Shown piece after piece: positions 59,754 through 64,000 of a DNA stretch of 64,000 bases. The DNA comes from JAFAGX01 sp035624215 (GTDB taxonomy: Bacteria > Acidobacteriota > Terriglobia > Terriglobales > Acidobacteriaceae): the NCBI GenBank assembly GCA_035624215.1, contig DASPRY010000129.1:62001-126000 (forward strand), given 5' to 3'. The notes under the pieces were generated by a model. It was not told the origin of the DNA and searched no databases. It was given only the letters and a program-made list of their open reading frames with translations. Every line of letters starts with the position of its first letter. The first letter of the stretch is position 1. A program made the position numbers and the translations under genes.

Positions 59754-60269
59754 TCACTTTATCCTTCCGAAATCCTCAACGGCAAAAAATTGTCCGTTCC
59801 GCTCCACAATTCCGATCCCGAGCGAATCCATATCTTTGTTGAGAATATTAGCGCGATGATGCGGCGACTTCATCCACAGCTCGTGAAGCCGTGCGACATT
59901 TGGGCCGTCAGCTACGTTTTCGGCGATGGCGATGAAGTGAACTCCGGTCTTGGTGAGACGCTCCGGCAAGCTCGCTTCGCCAGGGAAGCCGTGAGAAATT
60001 GCTTCATGTTTTACCATTTCGAGCGCGTGCCGACTGGCGGCAAGGGCAAGGCCCTCGTTCCAGTGCAGCACGCCCAAGTGATGCACTTTCCGCTCCTGGT
60101 TGACAGCATCGAATAACTCGCGCTCACTGCCTGAGGGATACTGCTGTGCCCCTGTGATGCTGACGTACAATGCAGACAGGACAATGGCTGCAGAGACGAG
60201 GCGGAAGCCGCAGTGGCAGTTCGCCTTTGCACCTACCTTTCCGCTGACGAGTCTGTGCAGAGCGGTCAA
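59754..60269 (-). CDS. Secreted CAP-domain (SCP/PR1-like) protein
   Basis: A 171-residue protein. The N-terminus has a signal segment (LVSAAIVLSALYVSITGA) after a basic start that uses TTG at 60269. The CAP domain spans about 48-170: LFDAVNQERKVHHLGVLHWNEGLALAASRHA, seen in pieces, then HGFPGEASLPERL, AENVADG and SPHHRANILNKDMDSLGIGIV. The conserved histidines and glutamate of the CAP cavity appear present. Such proteins act outside the cell; their chemistry is unclear. Confidence 0.85.
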   Translation of the reverse strand: MTALHRLVSGKVGAKANCHCGFRLVSAAIVLSALYVSITGAQQYPSGSERELFDAVNQERKVHHLGVLHWNEGLALAASRHALEMVKHEAISHGFPGEASLPERLTKTGVHFIAIAENVADGPNVARLHELWMKSPHHRANILNKDMDSLGIGIVERNGQFFAVEDFGRIK

Positions 60270-60909
60270 GACCTCACCCCTACGTGTTGAAGCCCACTCT
60301 CAAGAGCTGATTCACAATGTTTGATGAAGACCAGATCACGACGGAGGGGGATTCAGATGGACAGCGGACGCTTGTCGCTCGCGAAGGGAACTTCCCGGAG
60401 CAAAAGGAAAGGCCGTGATATTGGTTATGCTCTAGCCGCCAGCTCCTGCGAGAGAGCCAACAGCGTGGAGTCATGCACCATCACGGCCCTTGATGTAATC
60501 ACTGCTTTCGCAGTTCTGACCCCAGCAACCCCTCGCAGAGTAGCCGGTTTTTTCGGGTCAGGTCGCCCGCTAGGTTGCCCTAGCCAGCAGATTACCCGGC
60601 CTACTTCGGACTGGCTAATTTTATTTGAGCCAACCCTTTCAGCCGTCGACGCGCGAGAAAGTAAATGTTACGAGACAAATTGTCAACGCCCATTTTTAGT
60701 GCAGCATAGCGTCTAGCCCTGTGCATTGTGTGGATTTTTATTTCTCATTCAAAAGAGTCGCTTACACGATTTGCGAACGCCTCGCAAAGAGTTTTCCACA
60801 CTGATTTGCACAGGTCGAATGCGGGCTGAAATTCACAGGGAATCATCTTAAGCTCTTGACGACGGTCCTTGAGTGAAGCATCTTTGGAGAAATAAAGTTC
60901 GAGTTGGGA
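60270..60909. other. 640-base gap with DnaA-box-like motifs
   Basis: No gene with good support. It holds TGTGGATTT (60729-60737) and TTTTCCACA (60792-60800), each near the DnaA box TTATCCACA, with AT-rich bases between. A 33-codon frame at 60317-60418 has no support beyond its ATG. Two boxes are too few to call an origin. Confidence 0.35.
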
Positions 60910-61311
60910 ATGTCAGCTCTTGTTGCTTATGTCGACGGTGGCTCGCTGGGGAATCCAGGACCGTCTGGCATCGGAGTGGTGATCAGCGGGGCTCGCGACG
61001 GAAAACTCAAAATCGCCAAGTGGATTGGCTGGCAGGACAATAACGTCGCTGAGTACTTAGCCCTGCTGGAAGCTCTGCAGTGTGCCGTCCTTCTGAAAGC
61101 TCGCGCCCTTCACGTTTATTCCGATTCTGAAGTTGTGGTGAAACAAATGACCGGGGTGTACGCGTGTCGCAGCCCGCGCCTATACTCGCTGAACTGGACG
61201 TGCCGCAAATTGGCGCGCTCGCTGCAGTTTTCCATTTCCCACGTGAAACGCGAGTTGAATGCCGAAGCCAACCGCTTGGCCAACTCCGCCGCCCGGAAAA
61301 AGAAACGCTAA
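60910..61311 (+). CDS. RNase HI-like protein with altered last catalytic residue
   Basis: A 133-residue RNase H fold protein. Asp9 in AYVDGGSLGNPGPSG, the Glu in NNVAEYLALLEAL and the Asp in YSDSEVVVKQM are present. The fourth acidic residue, normally Asp in the E-A-D-x-L-A-N segment, is Asn here (NAEANRLANSA). Family members cut the RNA of RNA/DNA hybrids; with the fourth residue changed, activity may be reduced or metal-specific. I prefer the ATG at 60910 over a TTG two codons earlier. Confidence 0.82.
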   Translation: MSALVAYVDGGSLGNPGPSGIGVVISGARDGKLKIAKWIGWQDNNVAEYLALLEALQCAVLLKARALHVYSDSEVVVKQMTGVYACRSPRLYSLNWTCRKLARSLQFSISHVKRELNAEANRLANSAARKKKR

Positions 61312-61374
61312 ACCGTTTTCAGGCAGGTCGCATCCCAAATCACGTCTGCGTGCATTGGGAGAAGCGGAAGCCTT

Positions 61375-61656
61375 ATGGCACGACCAAAATCGAAGCGCTG
61401 GATAGCGCAGGTGAAGACGGTTTCCACTTACCCGCCTCCTGGACTTTTCACCAAAGACGCAGAGACGATCGCCAGAACCCTGGCCTCGAAGAAAGTTTCT
61501 CCCAAAGGCCCGGGATCAGGCATGCGCATGCTGACCTACTTTATTAACCGCGCAGGAAAAGGGCTCAGTCCATCGCGACGTCGAAAGTTAGAACGGGCGA
61601 AGAAGTTGCTGTCGGTGCGAGTGGCTCGGGCCAAAGCTGCGCGCCAAAAATTGTGA
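61375..61656 (+). CDS. DUF3175-like small basic protein
   Basis: A 93-residue basic protein. KRWIAQVKTVSTYPPPGLFT, AETIARTLASKKVSPKGPGS, MRMLTYFINRAGKGLSPSRR and KLERAKKLL follow the pattern I remember for DUF3175, which is widespread in soil bacteria and of unknown role. It starts 63 bases after the RNase HI-like gene on the same strand and may share its transcript. The high Lys/Arg content suggests nucleic-acid contact, which is inference. Confidence 0.75.
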   Translation: MARPKSKRWIAQVKTVSTYPPPGLFTKDAETIARTLASKKVSPKGPGSGMRMLTYFINRAGKGLSPSRRRKLERAKKLLSVRVARAKAARQKL

Positions 61657-61684
61657 GATCGTACGAAAGAAGACAGCTTCGCGC

Positions 61685-61828
61685 TCAGACCCGCAAGATC
61701 ATTACCTCTGTAGCCTTGATGAGGGCAGCGGCGGTCTGGCCGGGCTTGAGCTGCATTTCCCGCGCAGAACGCGCGGTAATAATGGGTGTGATTTGCTGGC
61801 CGCCTATCGAAATTGCAATTTCGGCCAT
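61685..61828 (-). CDS. Short TOBE (molbindin-like) domain, possibly a remnant
   Basis: A 47-residue frame from ATG 61828: MAEIAISIGGQQITPIIT, then ARSAREMQLKPGQTAAALIK and ATEVMILRV. This is the conserved core of a molybdate-binding TOBE domain. Intact molbindins have about 20 more residues at the N-terminus (S-A-R-N-x-L-x-G type); here the open frame only reaches back eleven codons, to RKEAVPISGL without a good start codon. It may be a degraded gene or a very short functional unit. It is convergent with DUF3175, and its own start region faces the TSUP gene. Confidence 0.6.
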   Translation of the reverse strand: MAEIAISIGGQQITPIITARSAREMQLKPGQTAAALIKATEVMILRV

Positions 61829-61900
61829 CAGGCCGCTGATGGGAACCGCCTCCTTTCGTATTCATTCCGCCATATCGGGATGTGGCAAACTGATACTGGG

Positions 61901-62740
61901 ATGAATGCGCTTGAGTTCACCATCCTCGTTGCCATCGGATCAATGGTGGCGGGCTTGCTGGGAGCGCTCACCGGCCTCGGTGGAGGAGTGGTGCTGGTCC
62001 CACTGTTGACGATCCTTTTCAAAGCCGATATCCGCTATGCCATTGGCGCTTCGCTGGTCTCCGTGATTGCCACTTCGTCAGGCGCTGCCGCAGCCTACGT
62101 AAAAGAAGGATTTTCCAACATTCGAATCGGCATGTTTCTGGAGATTGCCACCACGCTGGGCGCACTCTGCGGAGCGTTTCTGGCCACGGTTGTTCCTACA
62201 CGGTTTCTCGGCATGATCTTCGGCCTTGTGCTGCTGTACTCCGCCTATCTGTCGCACAAACCGCGGCCGCGCACGGAACGCAACCTCCCTCCCGATCCCC
62301 TAGCCACCAAGCTGAAGATGAACGGCAGCTTTCCGTCTGAAGAAGGAGGCATGCGCGCGTACAACGTGCAGAACGTGCCCGGGGGGTTCAGCCTGATGTT
62401 CGGAGCGGGTGCACTTTCCGGGCTGCTGGGCATCGGCTCAGGTGCGGTGAAAGTTCTGGCAATGGATCAGGCGATGAAAATTCCTTTCAAAGTTTCCACC
62501 ACCACCAGCAATTTCATGATCGGAGTCACCGCAGCCGCGAGTGCCGGCTTTTACCTGAGCCGCGGCTACATTGATCCCGGGCTTGCCATGCCCGTTATGT
62601 TGGGCGTGCTGGCTGGATCGCTGCTCGGCGCGCGCATCTTAGTCAAGGCGCAAACTCGAGTCTTGCGCCTGATTTTCAGTGTGGTAATTGCATTCCTGGG
62701 TGTGCAGATGATCTACAAGGGAATTACCGGGACAATCTGA
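61901..62740 (+). CDS. TauE/SafE (TSUP) family membrane transporter
   Basis: A 279-residue inner-membrane protein with about eight helices. The first, GLLGALTGLGGGVVLVPLL, carries the family glycine motif; its repeat lies at GALSGLLGIGSGAVKVLAM. TSUP proteins move sulfite, sulfoacetate or other small organic acids. The N-terminus MNALEFTILVAIGSM supports the ATG at 61901. It is directly followed by a DUF1634 protein, its usual partner. Confidence 0.88.
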   Translation: MNALEFTILVAIGSMVAGLLGALTGLGGGVVLVPLLTILFKADIRYAIGASLVSVIATSSGAAAAYVKEGFSNIRIGMFLEIATTLGALCGAFLATVVPTRFLGMIFGLVLLYSAYLSHKPRPRTERNLPPDPLATKLKMNGSFPSEEGGMRAYNVQNVPGGFSLMFGAGALSGLLGIGSGAVKVLAMDQAMKIPFKVSTTTSNFMIGVTAAASAGFYLSRGYIDPGLAMPVMLGVLAGSLLGARILVKAQTRVLRLIFSVVIAFLGVQMIYKGITGTI

Positions 62741-62741
62741 T

Positions 62742-63128
62742 ATGCCTCGCAACTGGTCAGATCAAAATATCGAGGATGTCGTGGGCAACCTTCTTCGCGC
62801 GGGAGTCACGTTGTCCGCGACGGTCGTCTTTGGCGGCGGCTTGGTTTACCTGATCGGGCACGGACGCGCTGCGGTCGATTACCGCCTTTTTCGCGGCGAA
62901 CCGCCGGAATTGAGAAGTTTGAGCGGCATCCTGCACAATGCCTTCAGCCGGCATGGCCTGGGAATCATTCAACTGGGACTTGTTTTGTTAATCCTGACAC
63001 CGGTTGCTCGTGTGGCATTCTCGATCTGGGCATTCGCCGCCGAGCGTGATCGCATGTATGTGATGTTCACCGGCATCGTGCTAGTCATTCTTCTTTACAG
63101 CTTGCTCGGCTCGGGGTCGGCATTCTAA
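62742..63128 (+). CDS. DUF1634 membrane protein, TSUP partner
   Basis: A 128-residue protein with three membrane helices (about 20-40, 72-95, 105-125). It starts WSDQNIEDVVGNLLRAGVTLSA, the DUF1634 N-terminal helix. In many genomes it follows a TSUP transporter, as here with one base between stop and start, and probably forms a complex with it. Own function unknown. Confidence 0.85.
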   Translation: MPRNWSDQNIEDVVGNLLRAGVTLSATVVFGGGLVYLIGHGRAAVDYRLFRGEPPELRSLSGILHNAFSRHGLGIIQLGLVLLILTPVARVAFSIWAFAAERDRMYVMFTGIVLVILLYSLLGSGSAF

Positions 63129-63150
63129 ACGGCTGTATGACTCGAACCAC

Positions 63151-64000
63151 CTAACGTCGCAGGCCATTGTCTTCCACCACTCGTGCGGTCATTTCCTCGG
63201 GAGGATCACCGCCAGCCACCGCCTGAGCCACAATCAGGCGACGCGCCTCGACTCTGAAGCTGGGCAGACGCAGCCAGAACAGTGCGGCGCCCCCAATCGT
63301 CGCGACGGCGCCCATGGCCACAGTAATCGGAGCACCAAGCCGTTCGGCCAAAGCTCCGGCAAAGAAAGCGCCAAAGGGAGCCATGCCCATAAACATCATC
63401 GAGTACACAGCCATCACGCGCCCACGGAGGTGATCCGGGACCATGACCTGGATCAGGGTGTTTGAGGAAGACATCTGCAGCATCATGCAAAATCCGACTG
63501 GCAGCAGGAGGAGAACGGAGAGTTGGAGATTGCGCGAGAACGAAAACAGAATCAAACTGACTCCAAAACCCGCGCAGGCCAGTGCCACCCAGCGACCCAG
63601 GCCACGCACGCCCGTTTTGGAGGCGAGAGTCAGGGCGCCCAGCAGCGCTCCCAAACCGGTTGCGCCCATTAACAGGCCCAGTGCGCGAGCGCCGCCATGC
63701 AAAATGCGATCCGCAAAAACCGGCATCAGCACGGTGTATGGCATGGCGACGAAGCTGGCCAGCCCGAGCAGCAACAGAATGGCGCGTATCGGCGCCGTGT
63801 GGCGGACAAAACGAAAGCCTTCGATGATGTGCGCGAGAGGGGAAGCCTGGCCTTCGGCGTGAATGGGCGGAGCAACGCGCATGAGGAAAAGTCCGACGAT
63901 TACTGCGATGTAGCTGACACCGTTCACAAAAAAACACCAGCCCTCACCGATTTTTGCTACCAACACTCCAGCGATCGCGGGGCCGATAATGCGAGCGCCA
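63151..64000 (-). CDS. MFS transporter, EntS-like, partial (C-terminal part)
   Basis: At least 283 residues; the N-terminus lies beyond the right edge. Helices occur across the whole length, with the family segment GARIIGPAIAGVLVAKIGEGWCFFVN (in two helices at the edge), a cytoplasmic loop ASPLAHIIEGFRFVRHT, and VMVPDHLRGRVMAVYSMMFMGMAPFGAFFAG in the second half, the motif of the MFS_3/enterobactin-exporter branch. It probably exports a small molecule by proton antiport. The substrate cannot be told from this part. Confidence 0.85.
   Translation of the reverse strand, partial: GARIIGPAIAGVLVAKIGEGWCFFVNGVSYIAVIVGLFLMRVAPPIHAEGQASPLAHIIEGFRFVRHTAPIRAILLLLGLASFVAMPYTVLMPVFADRILHGGARALGLLMGATGLGALLGALTLASKTGVRGLGRWVALACAGFGVSLILFSFSRNLQLSVLLLLPVGFCMMLQMSSSNTLIQVMVPDHLRGRVMAVYSMMFMGMAPFGAFFAGALAERLGAPITVAMGAVATIGGAALFWLRLPSFRVEARRLIVAQAVAGGDPPEEMTARVVEDNGLRR

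Noticed and set aside
60321..60716. 131-codon plus-strand frame
   Set aside because: No ribosome binding site, odd composition and no recognisable motif; treated as non-coding.
60729..60800. Possible replication origin from two DnaA-box-like 9-mers
   Set aside because: Only two imperfect boxes, no dnaA, dnaN or gidA nearby.
61536..61865. 109-codon minus-strand frame across DUF3175 end and the TOBE segment
   Set aside because: The TOBE core is in a different minus-strand frame and this one has no motif.

Overview
The window is about 64 kb of a GC-rich Gram-negative chromosome. The gene content points to an acidobacterium of the Terriglobia/Koribacter type. This is inferred from family content: a seven-repeat GloVer-type surface protein, a winged-helix/TolB-N/TPR regulator, a cNMP-binding histidine kinase next to a response-regulator/thioredoxin-reductase fusion, DUF3175, many lone soil-type enzymes, and outer-membrane beta-barrel and Crp/Fnr signatures. 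No phage, integrase, intact insertion sequence or CRISPR array was seen. Most of it reads as ordinary core chromosome with short operons on both strands.

Layout. 1-7.1 kb: cytosine deaminase, purB, a divergent doxX/BON pair with two palindromes between them, larB, a ChaN-like protein and ubiX. 7.2-14.9 kb: tRNA-Leu(CAG), a small histidine-kinase-like protein, a selenocysteine-containing deiodinase-like protein with a SECIS hairpin, a JAMM/cysteine synthase pair, several secreted unknowns, an M23 peptidase and thiL. 15-24 kb: pccB behind a 16-bp palindrome, a ThDP enzyme plus HisD-like dehydrogenase pair, and the GloVer protein. 24.2-28.3 kb: the sulfate assimilation operon sir-met8-cobA-cysH, preceded by a Cys-codon attenuator. 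28.5-34.3 kb: redox/signalling pair, marC, and a damaged locus (frameshifted PP2C, truncated cyclase, truncated beta-barrel). 34.4-41.8 kb: a Cys-rich protein with a thioesterase, cydAB behind a Crp-type site, methyltransferase, mrp, a threonine-dehydratase-like enzyme and a sarcosine-oxidase-like enzyme. 41.8-48.6 kb: hrcA-grpE-dnaJ-rsmE behind a CIRCE element, then a UvrD/RecB-type helicase-nuclease. 48.6-64 kb: a 13-residue Lys-rich peptide gene, thiolase, PAS kinase, comM-like ATPase, SagB-like oxidoreductase, winged-helix/TPR regulator, several small proteins, rmlD-like reductase, CAP protein, RNase HI-like, DUF3175, a TOBE remnant, a TSUP transporter with its DUF1634 partner and a partial MFS transporter.

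The two strongest unusual signals are both missed by plain ORF calling. First, a 28-codon leader with Cys-Cys-Cys-Ala-Cys-Cys-Cys sits ahead of sulfite reductase. It has mutually exclusive pairings 1:2 (7 bp), 2:3 (10 bp) and 3:4 (intrinsic terminator), and a near-consensus promoter placed so that the leader mRNA would be almost leaderless. This is a complete cysteine-sensing transcription attenuator by inspection. Second, an in-frame TGA inside a deiodinase-like protein lies in the motif FGSYT-U-PPF, followed by a 17-nt bacterial SECIS-like stem-loop. Genes for selenocysteine insertion are not in the window and must be elsewhere if this reading is right.

Starts were chosen by eye from ribosome binding sites and family N-termini. 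No database search was run, so family names rest on remembered motifs.
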